A stretch of DNA of 64,000 nucleotides, taken from Bacteroides acidifaciens. Lineage in GTDB: Bacteria > Bacteroidota > Bacteroidia > Bacteroidales > Bacteroidaceae. Under the pieces are notes generated by a model that was not told where the DNA came from, made no database searches, and saw nothing but the letters and a program-made list of their open reading frames with translations. The stretch is taken from assembly GCF_903181435.1 (NCBI RefSeq), contig NZ_CAEUHO010000001.1, positions 2,542,001 to 2,606,000 of the forward strand. The letters run 5' to 3'. Each line of letters opens with the position of its first letter. Position 1 is the stretch's first letter. Shown here piece after piece: positions 35,975 through 44,024 of this stretch. The position numbers and the translations under genes were made by a program.

Positions 35975-36439
35975 TCAATTGAAATAGTACAAGAATACGG
36001 CGATTCCTTCGAGTGCCTTCTTCGGTTGGTCCTTGATTTCGATGGCAAACTTGATTTCAGCTTTTGCCACACCACGGAGATTGGTCAATGAATGAAGCGT
36101 AGTCACCAGGCGGATGCTCTGTCCTGCCAACACAGCCTGACCGAATTTCATCTTATCCATGCCGTAGTTAATCATCATCTTCAGGTTGTTCACCTGGATT
36201 ATCTGGTTCCACATATACGGCAGCATGGATAATGTCAGATAACCGTGAGCTATTGTGCTATGATAAGGGCTGTCCACTTTGGCACGTTCCGTATCTACGT
36301 GAATCCATTGGTGGTCCAGTGTCGCATCTGCAAAAAGATTGATACGTTCCTGAGAGAGTTCCACATAATCAGAAACGCCTATTTGTTTACCTACCAGTTT
36401 TTCAAATTCTTCGTACGAATTGATAATTACTTTTTCCAT
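35975..36439 (-). CDS. MaoC-family (R)-specific enoyl hydratase-like protein
   Basis: A 154-residue hot-dog-fold hydratase. The MaoC signature is present: FADATLDHQWIHVD, then SPYHSTIAHGYLTLS (about 55-75), in which the D and H of the catalytic dyad can be seen. Such enzymes hydrate (2E)-enoyl-CoA or -ACP thioesters. The substrate is not resolved here. The C-terminal half is the expected single strand-rich core. Its own start (ATG 36439) follows a short A/T-rich region. Confidence 0.9.
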   Translation of the reverse strand: MEKVIINSYEEFEKLVGKQIGVSDYVELSQERINLFADATLDHQWIHVDTERAKVDSPYHSTIAHGYLTLSMLPYMWNQIIQVNNLKMMINYGMDKMKFGQAVLAGQSIRLVTTLHSLTNLRGVAKAEIKFAIEIKDQPKKALEGIAVFLYYFN

Positions 36440-36557
36440 AGTCTTATCGCTTTATGGGGGTTATTAATCTATTAATTGACGGCAAAATTAGGAAAAATAA
36501 ACTGATATGCCATCTATTTTTACGATAAAAGCAGCAACAAAAGAAGTCGGGTATCAC

Positions 36558-37085
36558 TCATAAACCGACGGCTTGTTTCACAGCTTCGGCCAGTATACTG
36601 TAACCTTTGCCATTCAGATGCAGGTCGTCGATGGTTAAATCCGGATTCAGCCTGCCGTCCAGCAACAGGCGGTCGAATACATCGAGGTAGATAATATCCG
36701 TTGCTTGCAGTTTCTCGTGTATTTTCTGATTGAGCATACGGATGAATTTGTTTACTACCGTACTGTAATCATCGTAATCATTTCGTGGAAAGATACAGAA
36801 CAGATACGTCTTCAGTGAGGGAACGGCAAGAACCGCCTTCACGTAACGTTCCACATAATCGTCCACATTCTCTTCGTTCAGTCCGTAAATGTCGTTCGTG
36901 CCGAATTGTATAATTACCCGACAGTCGGAAGTATCCGCCGAGAAGGATTCTACATAAGCCAGCCCCTCACCGGGAGCACCGTAGTTCAGGCATTTCCATT
37001 GGGGGAAATAAATATTCAACGCCCAAAATGCCATATGACTGTTGCCTACGAAAGCAAATTTTGGTATTTCTTCTATCCTATCCAT
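36558..37085 (-). CDS. SGNH/GDSL-family hydrolase
   Basis: A 175-residue cytosolic SGNH hydrolase. The nucleophile block reads VGNSHM (S15; N in place of the usual D), block III GTND, and block V DDLHLNGKGY carries the catalytic Asp and His. The esterase/lipase target cannot be specified. I use the ATG at 37085 (MDRIEEIPK) instead of the TTG at 37100. Divergent from the pseudouridine synthase gene, whose -7 box lies about 80 bp from this start. Confidence 0.85.
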   Translation of the reverse strand: MDRIEEIPKFAFVGNSHMAFWALNIYFPQWKCLNYGAPGEGLAYVESFSADTSDCRVIIQFGTNDIYGLNEENVDDYVERYVKAVLAVPSLKTYLFCIFPRNDYDDYSTVVNKFIRMLNQKIHEKLQATDIIYLDVFDRLLLDGRLNPDLTIDDLHLNGKGYSILAEAVKQAVGL

Positions 37086-37162
37086 TTTATACTCGCTCAA
37101 ACATTCGCTTTATTTCATTCAAACTCCAAAACAAATATAGAACAAAATTCGCGGATTTACCT

Positions 37163-37170
37163 TACTTTTG
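37163..37170 (+). promoter_or_regulatory. -7 box TACTTTTG for the pseudouridine synthase
   Basis: Matches TAnnTTTG, 30 bp before the ATG at 37200. It supports that start over an in-frame upstream one inside the divergent gene. Confidence 0.5.
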
Positions 37171-37199
37171 CACCAATAATCACATTCAAATATAAACCG

Positions 37200-38879
37200 A
37201 TGATACATTTTTTCAAAAAGCCCGTTTCACACATTGCGCTACCGGCGAAATTCACTTATCCTTTCCATTATACGCCCCATCCGTTGTGCGTATTGGCGGC
37301 AGAGGAAGTGAAAGAGTATATCGCAAGCCGAAAGGAATGGCAGGAAGAATTAGCTCTTGGAAAGATGTTCGGGGTTTTGGTTGTGGTGCAGGAAACGGAA
37401 GGAACTACGGATAAAGCCAAAGAAGAAGGTACGGACGAAGAAAGCAGGATAGGTTATTTAGCCGCCTTTTCCGGCAATTTGGCAGGAAAGAACCTGCATA
37501 GTTATTTCGTTCCTCCTGTTTATGACCTGCTGCAACCGCAAGGATTTTTCAAGATTGAGGAAGAACAGATTTCTGCTATCAATATCCGCATCAATGAGTT
37601 AGAGAGTAGTACCTCCTATCTTGAGGCGAAAGAAAAACGAGAGATAGAAACCGAACAAGCACAGGCGGAGTTGAATCAAGCCAAGGCGGAACTAAAAGCC
37701 GCGAAGGAGGTCAGAGAGATTCGACGCCAGTCTCCAAACGGGATTTCCGAAGAAGAACAAGCTATTTTGATTCGGGAAAGCCAATATCAGAAAGCTGAAT
37801 ATAAGCGAAAGGAGAAGTATTGGAAAAAGCGGTTGGAAGAGAGAGAAGCGGAAGTTAATCGTTTCAAGGATGAAATAGAAAGGTTGAAAGCAGAACGGAA
37901 AGAACGTTCGGCGGCTTTGCAGCAAAAGCTGTTCGGAGAGTTTCGGATGTTGAATGCGAGAGGAGAAGTGAAAGACTTATGTACTATTTTTGAGCAGACT
38001 GTACGGAAAGTACCGCCCGGCGGTGCAGGTGAGTGCGCGTTGCCCAAGTTGCTGCAATATGCGTATCTTCATCAACTAAAGCCGTTGGCTATGGCTGAGT
38101 TTTGGTGGGGGGATTCTCCGAAAAATGAAATCAGGCATCATGGTTATTACTACCCTTCCTGTAAGGGGAAATGTGAGCCGATTCTACAACATATGCTTCA
38201 GGGGTTGGAAGTAGACGAGAATCCGTTATTGGATAATGTTCATAAAGATACGAGACTGGAAATCGTGTTTGAGGATGAGTGGTTATTGGTAATCAATAAA
38301 CCGGCGGGAATGTTATCCGTTCCGGGAAAGACAGAGGATATGGATTCCGTTTATCACCGTTTGAAGAAAAAGTATCCCGATGCGACAGGGCCTATGATTG
38401 TACACCGGCTCGATATGGCGACTTCGGGATTATTGCTTGTCGCCAAGACAAAAGAAGCGCACCGGCATTTGCAGGCACAGTTCGAGAACAGGAGCATAAA
38501 AAAACGATATATCGCTTTACTGGACGGGGTTATAGCAGAGACCGAAAAGACAGGAATAATCTCACTTCCTCTCTGTTTGAACCCGCTCGACCGTCCCCGC
38601 CAGATAGTAAGTGAAGAATACGGGAAAGAGGCTGTTACTGAATATCAGATAATCGCAAAATCAGAGAAATATACCCGCATCGCCTTCTATCCGCTGACCG
38701 GACGCACCCATCAGTTACGTGTACATGCCGCCCATCCGAAAGGGTTGGACTACCCCATTCTTGGAGACGAACTTTATGGCAAGAAAGCGGACAGGCTCTA
38801 TCTTCATGCCGAGTACATAGAATTCCGCCATCCTGTCTACGGAGACATCATCTGCATACAGAAAGAACCGGATTTTTAA
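37200..38879 (+). CDS. RluA-family pseudouridine synthase with long N-terminal extension
   Basis: RNA uridine isomerase. Starting at ATG 37200 the protein has 559 residues. The C-terminal ~220 hold the RluA fold with the HRLDMATSG motif (catalytic D405), KRYIALLDG and GRTHQLRVHAA. The N-terminal ~340 residues are unusual for RluA enzymes: a leader, a highly charged coiled coil (about 120-240, EKREIETEQAQAELNQAKAEL-type), and a GECALPKLLQYAY...FWWGDSP domain. The open frame extends upstream to 36906, but that would overlap the SGNH gene; a -7 box supports the later start. Target RNA unknown. Confidence 0.88.
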   Translation: MIHFFKKPVSHIALPAKFTYPFHYTPHPLCVLAAEEVKEYIASRKEWQEELALGKMFGVLVVVQETEGTTDKAKEEGTDEESRIGYLAAFSGNLAGKNLHSYFVPPVYDLLQPQGFFKIEEEQISAINIRINELESSTSYLEAKEKREIETEQAQAELNQAKAELKAAKEVREIRRQSPNGISEEEQAILIRESQYQKAEYKRKEKYWKKRLEEREAEVNRFKDEIERLKAERKERSAALQQKLFGEFRMLNARGEVKDLCTIFEQTVRKVPPGGAGECALPKLLQYAYLHQLKPLAMAEFWWGDSPKNEIRHHGYYYPSCKGKCEPILQHMLQGLEVDENPLLDNVHKDTRLEIVFEDEWLLVINKPAGMLSVPGKTEDMDSVYHRLKKKYPDATGPMIVHRLDMATSGLLLVAKTKEAHRHLQAQFENRSIKKRYIALLDGVIAETEKTGIISLPLCLNPLDRPRQIVSEEYGKEAVTEYQIIAKSEKYTRIAFYPLTGRTHQLRVHAAHPKGLDYPILGDELYGKKADRLYLHAEYIEFRHPVYGDIICIQKEPDF

Positions 38880-38929
38880 GTTTCCGCCCTCTTTCAAACA
38901 TCGCACTGGGCAAAAGAGAATCTATTACC

Positions 38930-39136
38930 TTATCTTTTCACCAGTCTTTTAGGAGAGCCATGCCATGAACAGCCTAAACAATAGACTTCTGTCAAATCGA
39001 ACCCCTCCATGGAATCTGCCGGATTCTTGGGTACAATTTCTCCATCTTCCATCACATAGACCAACAACCTTTCATTCCGGTCGTTCTTTACATATAGGGC
39101 AGCAATCTTACATTGCGGACATAATAACTTTCTCAT
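38930..39136 (-). CDS. Small zinc-ribbon-like protein
   Basis: A 68-residue protein starting MRKLLCPQC at 39136. It has two cysteine pairs, CPQC (6-9) and CLGC (56-59), separated by a strand-rich middle, which is a plausible zinc-ribbon fold. The longer reading frame to 39496 is not credible upstream of this ATG, because it overlaps the divergent gene's coding region. No catalytic motif. A small regulatory or RNA-binding role is possible but not evidenced. Confidence 0.65.
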   Translation of the reverse strand: MRKLLCPQCKIAALYVKNDRNERLLVYVMEDGEIVPKNPADSMEGFDLTEVYCLGCSWHGSPKRLVKR

Positions 39137-39184
39137 GCCGCAAAGATACAAAACAGAATTGGATAAATTCTCTGTAATCTTCCT

Positions 39185-39192
39185 TATCTTTG
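39185..39192 (+). promoter_or_regulatory. -7 box TATCTTTG
   Basis: TAnnTTTG match 20 bp before the ATG at 39212; short leader. Confidence 0.5.
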
Positions 39193-39211
39193 TACAGTTC
39201 AAAAAGAGAAG

Positions 39212-39511
39212 ATGAAAAAACAACGTATCACACACGAGAAGAGAACCGTAGAACTGATGATTCGGCTCTACTGCCGCAAAAAGGAGAAGAATACCGCCCT
39301 TTGCCCTGATTGCGAAGAGTTGCTCCGCTATGCACACGCGCGTCTCGACCATTGCCCGTTTGGGGAGAAGAAGAGTTCGTGCAAGAAGTGCACGGTACAT
39401 TGCTACAAACCGGCAATGCGTGAACGGATGCGGCAGGTAATGCGCTTCTCCGGCCCGCGAATGTTGCTGTATGCACCCTGGGAAGCTATCCGGCATTTGC
39501 TGGATTTATAG
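39212..39511 (+). CDS. YgbA-like (nitrous-oxide-stimulated promoter family) protein
   Basis: A 99-residue protein with the family pattern: a basic N-terminal helix (EKRTVELMIRLYCRKKE), CPDCEELLRYAHARLDHCPFGEKKSSCKKCTVHCYKP with conserved cysteines at about 31, 34, 48, 57, 60 and 64, and MRERMRQVMRFSGPRML. Named after the nitric-oxide-regulated E. coli gene ygbA; the molecular function is not established. The cysteine array suggests metal or Fe-S binding. Length is typical of the family. Confidence 0.8.
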   Translation: MKKQRITHEKRTVELMIRLYCRKKEKNTALCPDCEELLRYAHARLDHCPFGEKKSSCKKCTVHCYKPAMRERMRQVMRFSGPRMLLYAPWEAIRHLLDL

Positions 39512-39545
39512 GAAAACAACGTTAATCTAAACATATATATTTCTA

Positions 39546-40280
39546 ATGAAACGAGCCATTATTATAGGAGCCACCTCCGGCATCGGGCAAGAAGTTGCAA
39601 AATGCCTGTTACTGGAAGGCTGGCAGATTGGAATAGCAGGCAGACGACAATCCGCCCTCGAAACCCTGCAACGGGTTGCACCCGACCAAATCGAAATCCA
39701 GGCATTGGACGTAACCCTGGAAGATGCGGCGGAGAAACTGAACGTACTGATAGAAAAAACAGGCGGCATGGACTTGTTCCTTCTTAGTTCCGGCATCGGT
39801 TTCCAAAACATGAAGCTGGATATGGAAATGGAGCTGAACACAGCACGTACCAATGTAGAGGGATTTACCCGCATGGTGGATACCGCTTTTGCATATTTCA
39901 AGAAAAATGGTGGCGGACATCTGGCGGTCATCAGTTCCATTGCAGGAACGAAAGGTCTTGGCGTCGCTCCTGCCTACTCGGCAACCAAACGTTTTCAGAA
40001 TACATATATTGATGCCCTTGAACAACTTGCACATCTCCAGAAGTTGAAAATTCATTTCACCGATATTCGTCCCGGATTTGTAGCCACCGATTTATTGAAC
40101 GACGGGAAGCATTATCCGATGCTGATGAAAGCGGAAAAGGTGGGATGGCATATTACCTGTGCCCTGAAACATAAAAGGCGGGTAGTAGTTATCGACTGGC
40201 GTTATCGGATTCTTGTCTTCTTTTGGAAAATGATTCCCCGTTGGTTGTGGAAACGCCTGCCTGTAAAGACGAATGGATAA
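39546..40280 (+). CDS. SDR-family NAD(P)-dependent oxidoreductase
   Basis: A 244-residue classical short-chain dehydrogenase. Cofactor motif GATSGIGQ (8-15), NNAG-equivalent LLSSGIG, catalytic Ser in ISSIAG and YSATK (Y-x3-K) are all present. The C-terminal part is longer and hydrophobic (WRYRILVFFWKMIPRWLWKRL), which may anchor it to membrane or partner. It converges with and overlaps the next gene by 92 bp. It starts 34 bp after the YgbA-like gene. Substrate not predictable. Confidence 0.9.
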   Translation: MKRAIIIGATSGIGQEVAKCLLLEGWQIGIAGRRQSALETLQRVAPDQIEIQALDVTLEDAAEKLNVLIEKTGGMDLFLLSSGIGFQNMKLDMEMELNTARTNVEGFTRMVDTAFAYFKKNGGGHLAVISSIAGTKGLGVAPAYSATKRFQNTYIDALEQLAHLQKLKIHFTDIRPGFVATDLLNDGKHYPMLMKAEKVGWHITCALKHKRRVVVIDWRYRILVFFWKMIPRWLWKRLPVKTNG

Positions 40281-40554
40281 CAGAGCGAACCGCTAAAAAT
40301 TCCGGGTGACGTTCTAACCACCTCACGGCGTATGAGCAGGTGGCTTTCGGTTTCATTCCGTTAGCCAACGCATAGTCATAAGCGGCTTTCACCAATGCAG
40401 CAGCTACTCCGCGACCTTCTATCGGACGGGGAACAATCGTGTGAATGATGTCGAAAGAATCACCTAAAAGGCGATATTGTACAAAGGCGGTGCGACCGTC
40501 TACTTCTGTCTTGAACAGTTTCTGTTCGGGCTGATGAATAATTTCGTAATCCAT
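40189..40554 (-). CDS. YjdJ-like small GNAT acetyltransferase
   Basis: A 121-residue protein of the minimal GNAT (GCN5-related) type. Core motif: DIIHTIVPRPIEGRGVAAALVKAAYDYALANG, then KATCSYAVRWLERHPEF. Members of this type normally end near that last motif; here about 30 further residues overlap antisense to the end of the SDR gene (92 bp). It follows the epimerase-lipocalin fusion gene by 12 bp, so the two are probably co-transcribed. Confidence 0.82.
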   Translation of the reverse strand: MDYEIIHQPEQKLFKTEVDGRTAFVQYRLLGDSFDIIHTIVPRPIEGRGVAAALVKAAYDYALANGMKPKATCSYAVRWLERHPEFLAVRSVIHSSLQAGVSTTNGESFSKRRQESDNASR

Positions 40555-40566
40555 AATCTTGTTTTT

Positions 40567-41880
40567 TTAGAATTGCTCGATCCATTGCAATCGGTTTGTA
40601 TCGTAACCACGGCGTTCGGCAGCGGTGACGAGTTTTTTCTTTATCTCTTCCGGCAGTTGCGGTGTCCGGCTCAGTATCCAGAGATACTTGTCGGTACTGC
40701 TGCCTACAAGTGCATAGTTATAATTCTCTCCATCCAGTTCCAGTACATAGTAGTCTGAATAGAAGTTGAGAAAGAAAGAAACTTTCAGTTTACCCGGCTG
40801 CGAGGAGTCAGGTATCTTGGCATGACCGTTGGCGGTCTTGCAAATATCATAGGGGAAGTTGCGCTTGCATCCCCGATTCTCTACACGAATAGTGCCATCG
40901 GGACGGAGTGTGTAGGTGGCGGTCACATCGACAAGTCCACGTTCAAAGCGGTTCTCGTAGCGGGCTATTTCATACCAAAGCCCCATATAGCGGTTCAAGT
41001 CGAGGATTCGGACGGTACTGTGGTCTGTTCCTTTGAAAAGCCGTTCTACGCTGGGGACAGTGAAATGGAATCCCGCTTCCCGAAGGCGCGTAGGACGCAC
41101 CCGCTGACCGGACGTGAGGAAAGAAGCGGCTTCCCCATAGAGTATTCGAAAGACTGTTTGAGGAACGACGACTGTTGCCCACGCGTGGTAGGCTTTCGCC
41201 ATTTCACGGGCGAAAGTATATTGGGAGATTTGTTGCGGAGCAACCAGGTTATATACACCGCGTGTCTCCTCATGACTGATAAAAAATTCCATGGCACGGC
41301 AAAGGTCGCGCATATCTATCCACGGGAAAGACTGGGTACCGGGACCGATGGCAGCGGCAATCTTCGTTGCCTGCAAGGGACGGAGCATCTGTTGCATCGC
41401 CCCACCGTCCGGTGAAAGCACGACCCCGAAACGGGTGATGACGAGCCGCGTATGTTCGGGACAGCGTCTGGCTTCTTTTTCCCATGCATAACAAAGGTCG
41501 GACAGGAAGCCGTCTCCACGGGTACGGATATATTCGTCCACTTCCGCCAACGCAGGATAATACCCTACGGCTGAAGCGGAAATCATCAGCTTCGGTTTCG
41601 TCCGCACGGCATTCAGCGCACGGATTATGCGGTGCGTGACGATGACACGACTGTCAAAAAGTTCTTGCTTGTGCTCCGGTGTCCAACGCTTGTTAATCGG
41701 CGCACCCGCCAGATTGATAATGACATCGCAATGTGCCAACGTCTGAATCAAATGTCCGGACATACCTTCGCGAAACATCGACCTTCCCAAAGGAATGATG
41801 CGATGTCCGCCCTTTTCGGTCAGATAGTTGGAGAGATGTTTACCTATATATCCGGTAGCTCCGGTCATTGCTATATTCAT
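40567..41880 (-). CDS. TIGR01777-type epimerase fused to lipocalin
   Basis: A 437-residue two-domain protein. Residues 1-285 are an extended SDR of the TIGR01777/YfcH type, with the Rossmann motif TGATGYIG (6-13), NLAG, ASAVGYY and PWIDMRD. Residues ~293-437 are a bacterial lipocalin (Blc-like) with the GxW motif YMGLWYEIARYENRFERG (G300, W302) and YNYALVGSSTDKYLWILSR. There is no signal peptide, although bacterial lipocalins are usually outer-membrane lipoproteins, so this one is cytosolic. The two functions have no known direct link; a small lipid or sterol substrate is a speculation. Confidence 0.9.
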   Translation of the reverse strand: MNIAMTGATGYIGKHLSNYLTEKGGHRIIPLGRSMFREGMSGHLIQTLAHCDVIINLAGAPINKRWTPEHKQELFDSRVIVTHRIIRALNAVRTKPKLMISASAVGYYPALAEVDEYIRTRGDGFLSDLCYAWEKEARRCPEHTRLVITRFGVVLSPDGGAMQQMLRPLQATKIAAAIGPGTQSFPWIDMRDLCRAMEFFISHEETRGVYNLVAPQQISQYTFAREMAKAYHAWATVVVPQTVFRILYGEAASFLTSGQRVRPTRLREAGFHFTVPSVERLFKGTDHSTVRILDLNRYMGLWYEIARYENRFERGLVDVTATYTLRPDGTIRVENRGCKRNFPYDICKTANGHAKIPDSSQPGKLKVSFFLNFYSDYYVLELDGENYNYALVGSSTDKYLWILSRTPQLPEEIKKKLVTAAERRGYDTNRLQWIEQF

Positions 41881-41961
41881 CTTGATTCTATTGTGTATTT
41901 AACTATACTAGAAAAACGTATAAAATGCAAGAAAAGTTCTTTGAAAAAAGCAAAATGAGAT

Positions 41962-41969
41962 TATCTTTG
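41962..41969 (+). promoter_or_regulatory. -7 box TATCTTTG for the lytic transglycosylase gene
   Basis: TAnnTTTG match about 118 bp upstream of the ATG, giving a 5' leader of about 110 nt. Confidence 0.5.
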
Positions 41970-41988
41970 CAATCGGTGTAGTGCCGGA

Positions 41989-42059
41989 GCAAGGTTTCCT
42001 TGCAGCATAATTGCCTTAGGCATGGATTGCTTCAGGTATGAATTATGCTAAAAGGCTGC
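41989..42059 (+). promoter_or_regulatory. Structured 5' leader
   Basis: GCAAGG/CCTTGC (41989-42003) forms one hairpin. GCAGCATAATT (42002-42012) can pair with AATTATGC (42041-42048) and GCTGC (42055-42059) in a longer one. The two share bases 42002-42003, so they could be alternative structures. No known riboswitch was recognised. Confidence 0.4.
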
Positions 42060-42086
42060 CTATTTTAAATTAAATAAAGAATTAAA

Positions 42087-43067
42087 ATGGAGAAACAAAC
42101 TAAAATCAACTATATCCTAACTCTTATATCAATGTTCTGCATTGGTGCCACTATCCCTACTCTGATAGGTAGCAGCCATGTCAATGAACAACATTCGGCC
42201 AAGTCGGAAGTGCCCTACTGCGTCACCTCTCCCACCGTGCCCACCCAAGTCACTTTCGACGGAACCACCATCGACCTTCGCCGCTATGACCGCCGCGAAC
42301 GGATGGACCGCGAAATGATGGCATTCACCTATATGCACTCTACAACCATGCTTCTGATAAAGCGTGCCAACCGCTACTTCCCTATCGTGGAACCGATATT
42401 GAAAGCGAACGGTATTCCTGATGATTTTAAATATCTGATGGTGATTGAAAGTAACCTGAACAACATCGCCCGCTCTCCTGCCGGAGCAGCCGGACTGTGG
42501 CAGTTCATGCCCGCCACCGGACGGGAATTCGGACTGGAAGTGAATGATAACGTGGACGAACGTTACAACATCGAAAAAGCAACCGTTGCCGCCTGCAAGT
42601 ATTTCAAACAGGCGTATGACAAATATGGCGACTGGATGGCAGTGTCCGCTGCATATAATGCCGGACAGGCTCGCATCTCTTCCCAACTCGACAGGCAACT
42701 GGCAAGCCATGCCATGGACTTATGGCTGGTGGAAGAAACGTCACGCTATATGTTCCGTTTGCTCGCTGCCAAAGAGATATTAAGCAACCCGCAACGTTAT
42801 GGATTCCTGCTGAAAAGAGAACATCTCTACCCGGCTATTCCGTACAAGAAAGTGACTGTCAGCACTCCCATCGACAGCCTGAGCGATTTTGCCAAACAAC
42901 AAGGTATCACTTATGCGCAACTCCGTGACGCTAACCCGTGGCTGCGCGACACTTCGCTGAAAAACAAAACCGGTAAAAACTATGTTCTCCATATCCCCAC
43001 ACAGGAAGGAATGTATTATGACCCGCAAAAGACTGTTGCCTACAACAAGAATTGGGTGATTGACTAA
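42087..43067 (+). CDS. Lytic transglycosylase (SLT domain)
   Basis: A 326-residue periplasmic or membrane-anchored murein lytic transglycosylase. An N-terminal hydrophobic segment (about 8-27) could be a signal anchor. The SLT core (about 105-220) shows YLMVIESNLNNIARSPAGAAGLWQFMPATGREFGL, with the catalytic Glu in VIES, followed by AYNAGQ. The last ~60 residues (ITYAQLRDANPWLRD) resemble a LysM-type peptidoglycan-binding repeat, giving an MltD-like architecture. Followed 18 bp later by the potassium channel gene, so the two likely form an operon. Confidence 0.92.
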   Translation: MEKQTKINYILTLISMFCIGATIPTLIGSSHVNEQHSAKSEVPYCVTSPTVPTQVTFDGTTIDLRRYDRRERMDREMMAFTYMHSTTMLLIKRANRYFPIVEPILKANGIPDDFKYLMVIESNLNNIARSPAGAAGLWQFMPATGREFGLEVNDNVDERYNIEKATVAACKYFKQAYDKYGDWMAVSAAYNAGQARISSQLDRQLASHAMDLWLVEETSRYMFRLLAAKEILSNPQRYGFLLKREHLYPAIPYKKVTVSTPIDSLSDFAKQQGITYAQLRDANPWLRDTSLKNKTGKNYVLHIPTQEGMYYDPQKTVAYNKNWVID

Positions 43068-43085
43068 CACCATTTTTTCTTTATT

Positions 43086-43961
43086 ATGAAACTGAAAGAA
43101 AGAATCCAACGTTTTCTGCATGACGAGAAACTGAAACGAAAGTTATACGTCATCATTTTCGAATCGGATACCCCCACAGGGAAATTGTTCGATGTGATTC
43201 TTATCGGCTGTATCCTGGTCAGCGTGCTACTCGTCATTATCGAAAGCCTGAAACTTCCTTCATACCTGACGACTCCGTTTGTCGTGCTGGAATATCTTTT
43301 CACCGCTTTCTTCACGTTCGAGTATCTGACGAGAATTTATTGCTCGCCCCATCCCCGGAAATACGTTCTTAGTTTTTTCGGCATCGTTGACCTGTTGGCT
43401 ACCCTGCCACTCTATATCGGGCTACTCTTCCCGGGTGCACGCTACCTGCTTATCATACGCGCTTTCCGGCTGATACGGGTGTTTCGTGTATTCAAGTTGT
43501 TCAACTTTCTAAACGAAGGCGAACGGCTGCTCACGGCCCTGCGCGAGAGCAGCAAAAAGATTGCGGTATTTTTTCTGTTTGTTGTGATTTTGGTTACTTC
43601 TATCGGCACGTTGATGTATATGATTGAAGGCACGCATCCCGGGTCACAGTTCAACAATATTCCGAACAGCATTTACTGGGCAATTGTCACCATGACTACT
43701 GTAGGTTACGGAGACATCACTCCTGTCACCGGTTTGGGGAAGTTCCTTTCTGCCTGTGTGATGCTTATCGGTTACACCATTATCGCCGTGCCGACAGGTA
43801 TCGTATCGGCTTCGATGATGAAAGATTATAAACGAAGAAAGGACAAGGAATGTCCCAATTGCCACCGTTCCGGTCATGAAGACAATGCGGAATTTTGCAA
43901 ATATTGCGGAAGCAGTCTGAACTCCCCCGAAACAAAAGACGAAGCGAAAGACGACATATAA
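43086..43961 (+). CDS. Voltage-gated potassium channel with C-terminal zinc ribbon
   Basis: A 291-residue inner-membrane channel: S1-S3 segments, an S4 voltage sensor rich in arginine (RAFRLIRVFRVFK, about 125-137), pore helix and selectivity filter TVGYGD (205-210), then S6. Length and order fit one-domain Kv channels. The soluble tail carries CPNC (256-259) and CKYC (271-274), a treble-clef or zinc-ribbon motif not usual for channels. It may tether the channel to another protein. ATG 43086. Confidence 0.92.
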   Translation: MKLKERIQRFLHDEKLKRKLYVIIFESDTPTGKLFDVILIGCILVSVLLVIIESLKLPSYLTTPFVVLEYLFTAFFTFEYLTRIYCSPHPRKYVLSFFGIVDLLATLPLYIGLLFPGARYLLIIRAFRLIRVFRVFKLFNFLNEGERLLTALRESSKKIAVFFLFVVILVTSIGTLMYMIEGTHPGSQFNNIPNSIYWAIVTMTTVGYGDITPVTGLGKFLSACVMLIGYTIIAVPTGIVSASMMKDYKRRKDKECPNCHRSGHEDNAEFCKYCGSSLNSPETKDEAKDDI

Positions 43962-44024
43962 CTCAAAAATCAAAATGAAAAACAATCTTTACCCCCTATA
44001 TTACAATATTTACCCTCTATATTT

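Noticed and set aside
36906..37199. Longer N-terminus of the pseudouridine synthase
   Set aside because: It would overlap the divergent SGNH gene in antisense, and a -7 box at 37163-37170 supports the ATG at 37200.
39137..39496. Long version of the minus-strand zinc-ribbon-like protein
   Set aside because: The extra part is antisense to the YgbA-like gene, and the ATG at 39136 gives a compact cysteine-paired protein.
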